Positions 7,727 to 14,927 of a DNA stretch of 34,522 bases are shown in pieces. The notes beneath the pieces were generated by a model. That model was not told where the DNA came from. It was given only the letters and a program-made list of their open reading frames with translations, and did not search any database. The stretch covers positions 1 to 34,522 of the forward strand of contig CALKOU010000007.1 in NCBI GenBank assembly GCA_938092005.1, written 5' to 3'. Each line of letters begins with the position of its first letter. The stretch's first letter is position 1. The translations under genes and the position numbers were made by a program. The DNA comes from an uncultured Flavobacteriaceae bacterium. GTDB lineage: Bacteria > Bacteroidota > Bacteroidia > Flavobacteriales > Flavobacteriaceae.

Positions 7727-8383
7727 ATTTAACACAACCAATAAAAACTTTTGACATCAAAAAATAAATGAGAGTTATGAAAAAAATAATTTTAGCATTT
7801 TTGATAATTGGAATTTTGTTATCGTGCAATAAAGATGATGATAGCGAAATCAATATCGATGAACAAAATTTCTTGATTTTTGGACATTTTTACGGAGAGT
7901 GCTTTGGAGAAGGTTGTGTCGAAACCTTTAAATTAACCGACAAATCTCTTTTCGAAGATACAGTTGATGACTACAACGGACAAAATATGGAATTCGTTGA
8001 ATTAGATAATGATTTGTTTGAGCAAGTTAAAAATATAACCGATTTTTTTCCAAATCAACTTCTGAATCAAAACGAAATAGTTTTTGGGTGTCCAGATTGT
8101 GCAGACGGAGGAGGATTATTTATTCAATACTCGGAAAATGGAAATATAAAAATTTGGAGAATTGACCAAGTCAAAAGTAATGTTCCAGAATATCTACATA
8201 ATTTTATAGACAAAGTGAACGAAAAAATAATCTTAATAAATGAATAAAAACTGCTTACAACAATGGCTATAAGTAATTGCTTGCTCTCGCCCACTTCTGA
8301 AAATCCGCGAGGATTTTCAGTTTGGTGTGTTCCGCCAAAGGCGGATAAGTGCTAACCCACGCAACTACTCATAGCCGAGACCG
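7718..8383 (+). mobile_element. Putative single-gene cassette with attC-like 3' end
   Basis: A block of about 666 bases holding one promoter-poor, AT-rich lipoprotein gene. Its left end (GTTGTAAGCA) is the perfect complement of the start of a 137-base structured tract behind the gene. If the block is circularised at the two GTT boundaries (7717|7718 and 8383|8384), the tract gains a complete 10-base outer stem, a 16-base inner stem and a long variable head. That is the layout of an integron attC site. No integrase is present here, and the core boxes do not fit the textbook consensus. A flavobacterial cassette-like mobile unit is therefore an inference from architecture, not a recognised element. 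Confidence 0.45.
7777..8247 (+). CDS. Hypothetical lipoprotein (orphan in the cassette-like element)
   Basis: A small secreted lipoprotein of unknown function. The start at 7777 (MKKIILAFLIIGILLSC, 156 residues) gives a compact lipoprotein signal with the lipobox cysteine at residue 17, followed by acidic NKDDD. An upstream ATG at 7768 adds MRV. The mature part contains two cysteine pairs, ECFGEGC and CPDC, which could form disulfides or bind metal, and no recognisable domain. By hand count the first 153 bases from 7768 are about 29% G+C, well below clpX, suggesting separate origin. It is flanked by the inverted repeats and structured tract of the cassette-like element. No TAnnTTTG promoter is visible between the left repeat and the gene. 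Confidence 0.8.
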   Translation: MKKIILAFLIIGILLSCNKDDDSEINIDEQNFLIFGHFYGECFGEGCVETFKLTDKSLFEDTVDDYNGQNMEFVELDNDLFEQVKNITDFFPNQLLNQNEIVFGCPDCADGGGLFIQYSENGNIKIWRIDQVKSNVPEYLHNFIDKVNEKIILINE

Positions 8384-8385
8384 TT
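8252..8385. repeat. attC-like structured tract after the lipoprotein gene
   Basis: In order: TGCTTACAAC (8252-8261, partner of the left repeat); GGCTATAAGTAATTGC (8265-8280), which pairs with GCAACTACTCATAGCC (8361-8376) at 14 of 16 positions, the two exceptions being A-C on the top strand and G-T wobble on the bottom strand; and between them two perfect hairpins, CTGAAAATCC-GCGA-GGATTTTCAG (8297-8320) and TCCGCC-AAA-GGCGGA (8331-8345). A spacer leads to GTT at 8383-8385. The better folding of the bottom strand is what integron attC sites show. Confidence 0.55.
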
Positions 8386-9361
8386 ACAAAAACCCTTTTT
8401 CTTGCATCCAGTCGTCGTTATACATTTTACCTACATAACGGCTACCAGAATCGTGTAATAGCACCACCACCACATCGTCGGGGCCAAAGTGCTTTTTAAG
8501 TTGCAGCACGCCCTTTACCGCAGCACCACAGGAGTTTCCGGCAAAAATACCCTCTTCACGCGCTAGCTTTCGCGTATATACCGCAGCGTCTTTATCGGTT
8601 ACTTTTTCAAAGCTGTCAATAATGTCAAAATCCACATTTTCGGGTAGGATGTCTTCCCCTATTCCCTCAGTGATGTAGGGGTAAATTTCTTTCTCATCAA
8701 AAATGCCCGTTTCGTGGTATTTTTTAAAGACTGAACCATAGGTATCAATCCCCCAAATCTTAATGTCGGGGTTTTGTTCTTTTAGGTATTTACCAACACC
8801 CGAAATGGTCCCGCCTGTGCCCACACCTACAACAAAATGTGTGATTTTCCCATCCGTCTGTTTCCAAATTTCAGGGCCTGTTTGTTCGTAATGTGCTACG
8901 GCATTTGACGGGTTGTCATATTGGTTTACGTACCATGAATTAGGAGTTTCCTCGCCAATACGCTTCGAAGTAGAATAGTACGAACGTGGATCGTCTGGTG
9001 CTACATCTGTTGGGCATACAATAACCTCCGCCCCCACTGCACGTAGGATATCAAACTTTTCTTTGGACTGCTTATCTGTTGAAACACAAATCAATTTATA
9101 GCCCTTGACAATAGCGGCAAGCGCCAGCCCCATACCGGTATTTCCAGAAGTACCCTCTACGATAGTTCCGCCTGGTTTGAGACGACCATCGGCCTCGGCA
9201 TCTTCTACCATTTTAAGTGCCATACGGTCTTTGACCGAGTTTCCAGGATTGAAATATTCAACCTTAGCCAAAACCAAAGCATCAACGTCAGCGGTGATTT
9301 TGTTTAGCTTAATAAGCGGTGTATTTCCAATAGCACCTAAGATATTATCTATGTATTGCAT
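8384..9361 (-). CDS. PLP-dependent cysteine synthase / cystathionine beta-synthase-like enzyme
   Basis: A fold-type II PLP enzyme that makes or interconverts cysteine and related thioethers by beta-replacement on serine or O-acetylserine. The PLP lysine is Lys44 in NPGNSVKDR, the substrate-binding loop is EGTSGNTGMG at about 69-78, and the phosphate-binding loop is GVGTGGTISG at about 179-188. The C-terminal DSGSRYVGKMYNDDWM resembles cystathionine beta-synthases more than CysK, but there are no CBS regulatory domains (325 residues, catalytic core only). The exact substrate therefore cannot be decided. It has a full consensus promoter 4 bases before the ATG. Its stop codon coincides with the right edge of the cassette-like element. 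Confidence 0.88.
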   Translation of the reverse strand: MQYIDNILGAIGNTPLIKLNKITADVDALVLAKVEYFNPGNSVKDRMALKMVEDAEADGRLKPGGTIVEGTSGNTGMGLALAAIVKGYKLICVSTDKQSKEKFDILRAVGAEVIVCPTDVAPDDPRSYYSTSKRIGEETPNSWYVNQYDNPSNAVAHYEQTGPEIWKQTDGKITHFVVGVGTGGTISGVGKYLKEQNPDIKIWGIDTYGSVFKKYHETGIFDEKEIYPYITEGIGEDILPENVDFDIIDSFEKVTDKDAAVYTRKLAREEGIFAGNSCGAAVKGVLQLKKHFGPDDVVVVLLHDSGSRYVGKMYNDDWMQEKGFL

Positions 9362-9365
9362 GTGG

Positions 9366-9396
9366 CAAAGGTACGCAATGGAGTTGCGCTAAGCAA
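9366..9396 (-). promoter_or_regulatory. Promoter of the cysteine synthase-like gene (TTG-N20-TAnnTTTG)
   Basis: On the minus strand, TTG at 9396-9394, a 20-base spacer, and TACCTTTG at 9373-9366, both exact consensus. The element ends 4 bases (CCAC) before the ATG at 9361, so the transcript is probably leaderless or nearly so. Confidence 0.7.
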
Positions 9397-9398
9397 TG

Positions 9399-10625
9399 CT
9401 ACGGATTGATTTTGAGCACTTGTGTGGGAGGAATACGCGCAATAATAACCGAAGGCAGCACCAACAGCAGTAGGCATATGACAAGTGTTAGACCATTGAG
9501 CCATAGTACCGTAGTAACATCCATATAAACAGGGACTTCTTGAACATAATACACACTTGGGTCTAAAGAGATAAATCCTGTTTGCTGCTGGAGAAAGAGT
9601 AATCCTAAGCCAATTAGATTGCCCCAAAAGAGACCAACACCAATTAAATAGGCACCCTGAATTAGAAACAATTTTTGCAACGATCGTACCGGAGCCCCCA
9701 ACACACGAGTAATACCAATAAGTTGGGTTTGCTCTAAAATAAGTACGAGCAAAGCGGTAATCATATTAACACCACCAACAATAATCATGATAATAATGAT
9801 GAGCGATATGTTGGTGCCAAACAAGCGTATCCAATTAAAAATCTCTGGAAATTGATCCTCAATATGTTGTACATCAATAATGGCGTCTACACGGTCATAG
9901 ATCATATCGGTTGCTGCATCTAAGTTAGAATGGTCGTGCAAAAAAACTTCTATTGCGCCCACTTGGTCAGCATCCCAACCGTAGAGCGAACGCACGATAT
10001 CTAAATTTCCCAACACATAGGTATCATCATAATCTGAGAAGCCCGTTTTAAATAATCCAATAACGGTACAGGTTCTTCGTTTGGGCATCTCGGTAGCTGT
10101 TGATGCAAAATAGAGCGGCACACGATCGCCAATGGAAAGTGCTAATTTTCTTGCCAATGGCTCAGGCAACCAAATTTCATTGTTTTGGGGAATGGCACGC
10201 GTATCCGAAACACCGAAAAAAGAAAAGAATTCTGAGTTAAAAGAGGCATCAATCCCTTTAAAAACAACCCCGTCAAAAGCGGTATTGTTCAGCATTACGC
10301 CCGGAACATAAGCAACCGCCTGCGCAGCTGCTGTGTTTGGATATGCTACAAGCTGATTTCGTATATTTTTCGCATCATCAAGTGGTTTTAGGGTTTCTTG
10401 TTTCTGGCTATTTTCTAAGGTAGTTAGTCTAATATGCCCCGTAAAGGCAGCCACTTTATCTCCAATTTTGTTTTGAAGCCCAACACCCGTTCCTAGTGCA
10501 ATAAGCATGGTAACAACACCCAATGCAATGGCAATAATTCCTATGGTTATAATAGGACTAGACACACTGCTTCTGTGTGACCGATTGCCAATTATTCGCT
10601 TAGCGATAAACCAAGTAAAGTCCAA
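9399..10625 (-). CDS. FtsX/LolE-like ABC transporter permease
   Basis: An inner-membrane permease of the MacB/LolCE type. Such proteins couple ATP hydrolysis by a separate ATPase to extraction of lipoproteins or other envelope substrates. The topology fits: one N-terminal transmembrane helix (about residues 25-50), a large extracytoplasmic domain to about residue 265, then three helices in the C-terminal part (IIIIMIIVGGVNMITALLV, the AYLIGVGLFWGNLIGLG region, and the LTLVICLLLLVLPSVIIA region). It starts with TTG at 10625; no ATG precedes it before an in-frame stop. No partner ATPase gene is nearby, so the transported substrate is unknown. It ends 37 bases from the next gene's start. Confidence 0.85.
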   Translation of the reverse strand: MDFTWFIAKRIIGNRSHRSSVSSPIITIGIIAIALGVVTMLIALGTGVGLQNKIGDKVAAFTGHIRLTTLENSQKQETLKPLDDAKNIRNQLVAYPNTAAAQAVAYVPGVMLNNTAFDGVVFKGIDASFNSEFFSFFGVSDTRAIPQNNEIWLPEPLARKLALSIGDRVPLYFASTATEMPKRRTCTVIGLFKTGFSDYDDTYVLGNLDIVRSLYGWDADQVGAIEVFLHDHSNLDAATDMIYDRVDAIIDVQHIEDQFPEIFNWIRLFGTNISLIIIIMIIVGGVNMITALLVLILEQTQLIGITRVLGAPVRSLQKLFLIQGAYLIGVGLFWGNLIGLGLLFLQQQTGFISLDPSVYYVQEVPVYMDVTTVLWLNGLTLVICLLLLVLPSVIIARIPPTQVLKINP

Positions 10626-10671
10626 GGTGCTTAAGTTTTTTTAAATGTAATACTTATTTTAAGGATAAAAC

Positions 10672-11163
10672 TTATTGTGGTAAGGCTGTTTTTAATCGCT
10701 CAACAATAGCGTATACTGCGGGGCAAACCGCTACATTCTTAGCTGTAAGTTGTGTAATTTGATGAAACTTAGGTCTATCGGTGTGTGGAAATTCCCGACA
10801 GGCTTTTGGTCGATCTTCGTAAATACCACAGTAATTATCAGCTCCTAAAAACGGACAGGGCAGTTGTTGCAGCACCTTATCGCCGTCTTCATCTACTCGT
10901 AAATATGTGGTTTCAAAAACAGAAGGCTTCATACGTAAACGTTTACTAATCCGCTTGATATCAGAGGGAATAAACATGGGGCCCGTTGTCTTGCAGCAAT
11001 TTGCACACGACAGGCAATCTATTTCGTTAAAAGCTTCATGATGCAAACGCTCCATCACAGCGTCTAACTTCTTGGGTTTACGCGCCTTTAATTTTTTAAA
11101 GTATTTGGCATTTTCCTGCGAAACCTTTGCCGCTTGTTCTGGTAATTTTTCTAAATCAATCAC
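10672..11163 (-). CDS. YkgJ-family cysteine cluster protein
   Basis: A 163-residue cytoplasmic protein of the YkgJ/UPF0153 family, thought to bind zinc or iron. The cluster is CLSCANCC (Cys50, 53, 56, 57), followed by CPFLGADNYC (Cys103, 112), a Cys at 122 in RPKACREFP, and a later one in VAVCPAVY. The precise role is unknown. The GTG start at 11163 shares one base with the queE stop (TAGTG), which strongly suggests translational coupling and supports this start over a downstream one. Confidence 0.88.
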   Translation of the reverse strand: MIDLEKLPEQAAKVSQENAKYFKKLKARKPKKLDAVMERLHHEAFNEIDCLSCANCCKTTGPMFIPSDIKRISKRLRMKPSVFETTYLRVDEDGDKVLQQLPCPFLGADNYCGIYEDRPKACREFPHTDRPKFHQITQLTAKNVAVCPAVYAIVERLKTALPQ

Positions 11164-11792
11164 TACGGAATTTTAAGGTACTTATGTGTTTGTAAAGACG
11201 CCATCCATTGTGGGTTTTCAAGCACATGGGTAACAATAAGCGGGATAGCCGTTTCACTCCTACTCCATTCGGGTTGTAAATAAAGCTTACAACGATCCGT
11301 AACCCCAAGCGATTGTTGTACAGCAAATTGTAAATCATCTTTGTTATACACAATAACTTTTAACTCATCAGCCTGCGCATAAATTTCTGGTTTGGGCAAC
11401 ATGCGTTTTTTTGGCGAAAGGCAAATCCAATCCCAAGTACCTGAAAGTGGATAAGCACCCGACGTTTCAATATGTGTCTTAATACCTTTGGCATGCAACG
11501 CGTCCGTAAGGGGTTGCATGTTCCACATGAGGGGTTCGCCACCCGTAACAACTACTGTATTGGCATATTGTTTTGCTTGATCAACAATATCAGCTATATA
11601 GGTAGGAGGATGAAGGCTAGCGTCCCAGCTCTCTTTCACATCGCACCAGTGACAGCCTACGTCACAGCCACCAATGCGAATAAAATAAGCTGCGCTTCCC
11701 TTATAATAGCCTTCCCCTTGTATGGTATAGAAGGCTTCCATTAGTGGTAGTGCTAAACCTGCATCAACAGCTTTTTGGAGTTCGGGATCCAT
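11163..11792 (-). CDS. queE: 7-carboxy-7-deazaguanine synthase
   Basis: QueE is a radical SAM enzyme that contracts 6-carboxytetrahydropterin to 7-carboxy-7-deazaguanine in the preQ0/queuosine tRNA-modification pathway. The cluster-binding motif is CDVGCHWC (Cys43, Cys47, Cys50), followed by VVTGGEPLMW, which contacts SAM, and an intact THIETSG strand. The 209-residue size fits the short QueE form. The ATG overlaps the folD stop (TGATG). No other queuosine genes are in the window. The operon groups it with folD, whose folate-related chemistry is distantly connected to the pterin precursor. Confidence 0.92.
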   Translation of the reverse strand: MDPELQKAVDAGLALPLMEAFYTIQGEGYYKGSAAYFIRIGGCDVGCHWCDVKESWDASLHPPTYIADIVDQAKQYANTVVVTGGEPLMWNMQPLTDALHAKGIKTHIETSGAYPLSGTWDWICLSPKKRMLPKPEIYAQADELKVIVYNKDDLQFAVQQSLGVTDRCKLYLQPEWSRSETAIPLIVTHVLENPQWMASLQTHKYLKIP

Positions 11793-12673
11793 CAGTTTTG
11801 GTTGCGTTGGTACGCCAACATGGTGTTTTGAAGCAACATGGCAATGGTCATGGGCCCTACCCCACCTGGTACAGGCGTGATATAACTGGCTTTATCCTTA
11901 ACTTCATCATAAGCAACATCGCCTACAATAACATATCCCTTTGGATGATTTGCGTCTGGCACACGTGTGATACCTACGTCAATGATAATTGCATCTTGCT
12001 TAACCATATCAGCAGTCACAAAGTTTGGCACCCCCAAAGCGGAAACAATTATATCTGCCTCTTTGGTAATCGCAGCTAAGTTTTGGGTACGGCTATGCGT
12101 CAGGGTTACCGTAGCGTTTCCTGGATTTCCTTTTTCAGAAAGTAAAATACTCATTGGTCTTCCCACAATATGGCTTCGCCCAATAACCACTGCGTGCTTA
12201 CCGCTTATGTTTAACGCATAGCGTTTGAGTAGCTCCATGATACCAAAGGGTGTAGCAGGAATAAAGGTCTCCATCCCCAATGCCATTTTACCAAAATTGG
12301 TAGGATGGAATCCATCCACGTCTTTACTAGGTTCAATGGCATGCAAAACAGCCTCCTCATCAATGTGTTTTGGTAATGGTAACTGAACAATAAAGCCATC
12401 CAAAAGGGGATCGTTGTTTAGCTTATCAATGGTATTGATCAATGCTTCTTGCGTAATGGTATCCTCCAATTTGATAAGTGTGGAGTCATAGCCTATACGC
12501 TCACATGAACGCACTTTGCTGCCCACATAAGTTAGGCTAGCGCCGTCGTTACCCACAAGCACAGCCGCTAAGTGTGGCGGTCGCTTCCCTGCATTTTTGA
12601 TTTCAGTAACTTGCACAGCAAGCTCTTCTTTAATTTGATTCGAGGTGGCTTTTCCGTCTAAAACTATACTCAT
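11792..12673 (-). CDS. folD: Bifunctional methylenetetrahydrofolate dehydrogenase/cyclohydrolase
   Basis: FolD interconverts 5,10-methylene- and 10-formyl-tetrahydrofolate, supplying one-carbon units for purines and fMet-tRNA. Diagnostic stretches are visible: LTYVGSKVRSCERIG (YxxxK active site), GFIVQLPLPKHID, the PSKDVDGFHPTN loop, the dinucleotide-binding VVIGRSHIVGRPM, and TPVPGGVGPMT at the C-terminus. It is 293 residues, full length. It overlaps ffh upstream by four bases (ATGA) and queE downstream by one, so translation of the three is coupled. Confidence 0.97.
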   Translation of the reverse strand: MSIVLDGKATSNQIKEELAVQVTEIKNAGKRPPHLAAVLVGNDGASLTYVGSKVRSCERIGYDSTLIKLEDTITQEALINTIDKLNNDPLLDGFIVQLPLPKHIDEEAVLHAIEPSKDVDGFHPTNFGKMALGMETFIPATPFGIMELLKRYALNISGKHAVVIGRSHIVGRPMSILLSEKGNPGNATVTLTHSRTQNLAAITKEADIIVSALGVPNFVTADMVKQDAIIIDVGITRVPDANHPKGYVIVGDVAYDEVKDKASYITPVPGGVGPMTIAMLLQNTMLAYQRNQN

Positions 12674-13992
12674 TTTCCAAACATTTGCATCAGCTTAGAG
12701 GCTTTACCTCCGCGCATCATTTTCATCATTTTATTCATTTGCTCAAACTGTTTTATCAACTTATTCATATCCTCCATTTGCATTCCTGCTCCCTTGGCAA
12801 TACGTTTTTTTCGGCTGTAATCTAACAGTTTAGGTTGCTGACGCTCTTTAGGCGTCATGGACTGAATAAGGGCTTCTACCCCTTTAAAAACATCTTCGTC
12901 AATTTCTTGGCCGTCAAGTGCTTTATTTGCTCCAGGGATCATTCCTACCAAATCTTTCATAGAGCCCATGCGCTGCACTTGCTTAAGCTGGCTTAAAAAG
13001 TCGTCATAGCCAAATTGATTTTTGGCGATTTTTTTCGATATGCGTTTGGCTTCTTCTTCATCTACTTGTTCTTGAGCGCGCTCAACAAGTGAAACCACAT
13101 CACCCATTCCCAAAATCCGCTCTGCCATTCGGTTGGGATAAAAGACATCAAGGGCATCTACTTTCTCACCCGTACCAATAAATTTAATTGGCTTATCAAC
13201 AACAGACTTAATAGACAGGGCAGCTCCACCTCGAGTATCACCATCCATTTTAGTCAGGACAACGCCATCAAATTGAAGGCGGTCATGAAAGGCTTTAGCC
13301 GTGTTCACAGCATCTTGCCCTGTCATGGCATCCACTACAAACAGTGTTTCGGTTGGTCGAACAGCTTTGTGAATGTCATCAATTTCTTGCATCAACGCCT
13401 CATCAACAGCCAAACGACCAGCTGTGTCAATAATAACAACGTTGTACTGATGCGTCTTAGCGTGTTGTAATGCCTTTTTTGCAATATCAACTGGATTTTT
13501 GTTTTCCGGTTCGGCAAAAACAGCCACTTCAATTTGTTCTCCGAGAACCTGTAACTGGTCAATAGCGGCAGGTCTGTAAATATCACAAGCCACTAAAAGT
13601 ACACGTTTAGATTGTTTGTTTTTGAGGTGCTTTGCAAGTTTGGCTGAACAGGTCGTTTTACCCGATCCTTGCAAACCACTCATCAATACCACAGCAGGTT
13701 TACCTGTTATGGAAACATCTTGTTTTTCTGCACCTAATAAATCGGTAAGCTCATCTTGAACTATTTTGACCAAAAGTTGCCCAGGATGCAAGTCGGAAAG
13801 CACTTTTTGACCAATGGCCTTTTCTTTGACACGTTGCGTGAAAGACTTTGCAATTTTGAAATTCACATCGGCATCTAATAATGCACGACGTATTTCTTTC
13901 ATTGTCTCGGCAACATTAATTTCGGTAATGCGCCCATGCCCTTTAAGGGTTTTAAGAGCGGCGTCTAAGCGTTTACTAAACTGTTCAAACAT
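12670..13992 (-). CDS. ffh: Signal recognition particle protein Ffh
   Basis: Ffh binds the SRP RNA and signal sequences and delivers ribosomes to the membrane receptor FtsY. It has an N-terminal four-helix domain, a GTPase domain with P-loop GLQGSGKTTCSAKLA (about 105-119) and the DTAGR and TKMDGD motifs. A methionine-rich M domain follows, including MQMEDMNKLIKQFEQMNKMM, which forms the hydrophobic signal-peptide groove. The length of 440 residues is normal. It heads the ffh-folD-queE-YkgJ run. Its -7 promoter element overlaps the stop codon of blh upstream. Confidence 0.97.
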   Translation of the reverse strand: MFEQFSKRLDAALKTLKGHGRITEINVAETMKEIRRALLDADVNFKIAKSFTQRVKEKAIGQKVLSDLHPGQLLVKIVQDELTDLLGAEKQDVSITGKPAVVLMSGLQGSGKTTCSAKLAKHLKNKQSKRVLLVACDIYRPAAIDQLQVLGEQIEVAVFAEPENKNPVDIAKKALQHAKTHQYNVVIIDTAGRLAVDEALMQEIDDIHKAVRPTETLFVVDAMTGQDAVNTAKAFHDRLQFDGVVLTKMDGDTRGGAALSIKSVVDKPIKFIGTGEKVDALDVFYPNRMAERILGMGDVVSLVERAQEQVDEEEAKRISKKIAKNQFGYDDFLSQLKQVQRMGSMKDLVGMIPGANKALDGQEIDEDVFKGVEALIQSMTPKERQQPKLLDYSRKKRIAKGAGMQMEDMNKLIKQFEQMNKMMKMMRGGKASKLMQMFGK

Positions 13993-14009
13993 GAATTAAG
14001 CTAAAAGGT

Positions 14010-14017
14010 CAAAATTA
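14010..14017 (-). promoter_or_regulatory. ffh promoter -7 element, overlapping the blh stop codon
   Basis: Minus strand TAATTTTG, an exact TAnnTTTG match, 17 bases before the ffh ATG. Its first three bases are the TAA stop of blh. No TTG is seen at 19-21 bases upstream, so the call is moderate. Confidence 0.45.
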
Positions 14018-14902
14018 AGGAATATACTTCTTATGCATGAAAAATATAACAAGAACATGCGGAATGGTAATAGCGGCTAGAAAAGCAAAGAATAACGCAA
14101 GCAATGACATAGACTGATCTGCTAAAAACAAAACAGCAGCAGTCAGTCCAATAATAGAGAGTATCCAATAGGGCATTGCGGCTTTAATATAGGAGTGTAT
14201 GGGTTTGTGTTGGTCAGGATATAGAACAATTGCCTGTTCTTTAAGGGATGGGATGCTGTGCCACAGAACAAAGTAAACAGCAAAGGACCACAATAAAGAT
14301 GTTTGGGAGAACAGTAATAGTATGGACAAAAAGGCAACTGTTTGAAAAAATAACTGGGGTCGTAGTTGTTTCAAATTAAAGAATAATGAAAAAAGAGTTA
14401 CTATAATTGAGCCGCCCAACAACCAAACAAAAAACGTTTCAGGAATTTTTATTTGTGCAATATCAACAATTATGGATGCCGTTTGAACATCATGGAAGTA
14501 AAAAAGTGATGAAAAAAGGAGTAAACCAAAAGCTGCGTAGAACAAATAAATCATTGCGGATTTGATAATGGCATTTTGATGCCATTGTTGTTCACCAAAA
14601 TGAAACGCGCTAGCTAAAACAAATAACAAAAGTGCCCATTGTGGAAATCTATACAATGCCAAAACCATGCTAAAAACAAAAAAAACGTAAGTGATAAATA
14701 GATACCCAAAAGGCGTTTTTTTTGAGGTTTTTCTAATTTTTGATAGGATATATAAATCATTTGCACCATGAATAATGCCTATTGTTAACACATTAACAGC
14801 TGCAAAAACCCACAAAATGGAGCTTGGCAAGAGGACTCCCAACACCGTAAAAACAAGGGTTAATGCGATTTTAAGCATGTCGAATTGGTTTTGCATAAAC
14901 AT
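14015..14902 (-). CDS. blh: Brp/Blh-type beta-carotene 15,15'-dioxygenase
   Basis: Blh is an integral membrane enzyme that cleaves beta-carotene into two retinals, the chromophore of proteorhodopsin. From the ATG at 14902 it is 295 residues with about eight hydrophobic helices. Conserved histidines of the family are visible: His45 in IIHGANDLY, His101 and His108 in AFHFGEQQWHQ, His215 in VLWHSIPSLKEQ, and His282 in IPHVLVIF. A longer frame starts with TTG at 14935, but that TTG lies inside the -7 promoter element, so I prefer the ATG; MQNQFDML at 14896 is another option. It is divergent from the rhodopsin gene, the usual arrangement of a two-gene phototrophy module. It is co-directional with ffh 22 bases downstream. 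Confidence 0.93.
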   Translation of the reverse strand: MFMQNQFDMLKIALTLVFTVLGVLLPSSILWVFAAVNVLTIGIIHGANDLYILSKIRKTSKKTPFGYLFITYVFFVFSMVLALYRFPQWALLLFVLASAFHFGEQQWHQNAIIKSAMIYLFYAAFGLLLFSSLFYFHDVQTASIIVDIAQIKIPETFFVWLLGGSIIVTLFSLFFNLKQLRPQLFFQTVAFLSILLLFSQTSLLWSFAVYFVLWHSIPSLKEQAIVLYPDQHKPIHSYIKAAMPYWILSIIGLTAAVLFLADQSMSLLALFFAFLAAITIPHVLVIFFMHKKYIP

Positions 14903-14927
14903 GTTTTTTAAGGTTTTGCCAAAATAT

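Noticed and set aside
7608-7853. Open frame of 81 codons on the minus strand across the left side of the cassette-like region
   Set aside because: It overlaps the start of the lipoprotein gene and the palindrome, has no family resemblance, and arises from AT-rich intergenic sequence.
8297-8345. The two hairpins as rho-independent terminators of the lipoprotein or synthase-like gene
   Set aside because: Neither hairpin is followed by a T-run on either strand, and they are enclosed by a longer stem.
7594-8383. Insertion sequence or transposon
   Set aside because: No transposase frame, no target-site duplication seen, and the inverted repeats are short and placed like cassette arms, not element ends.
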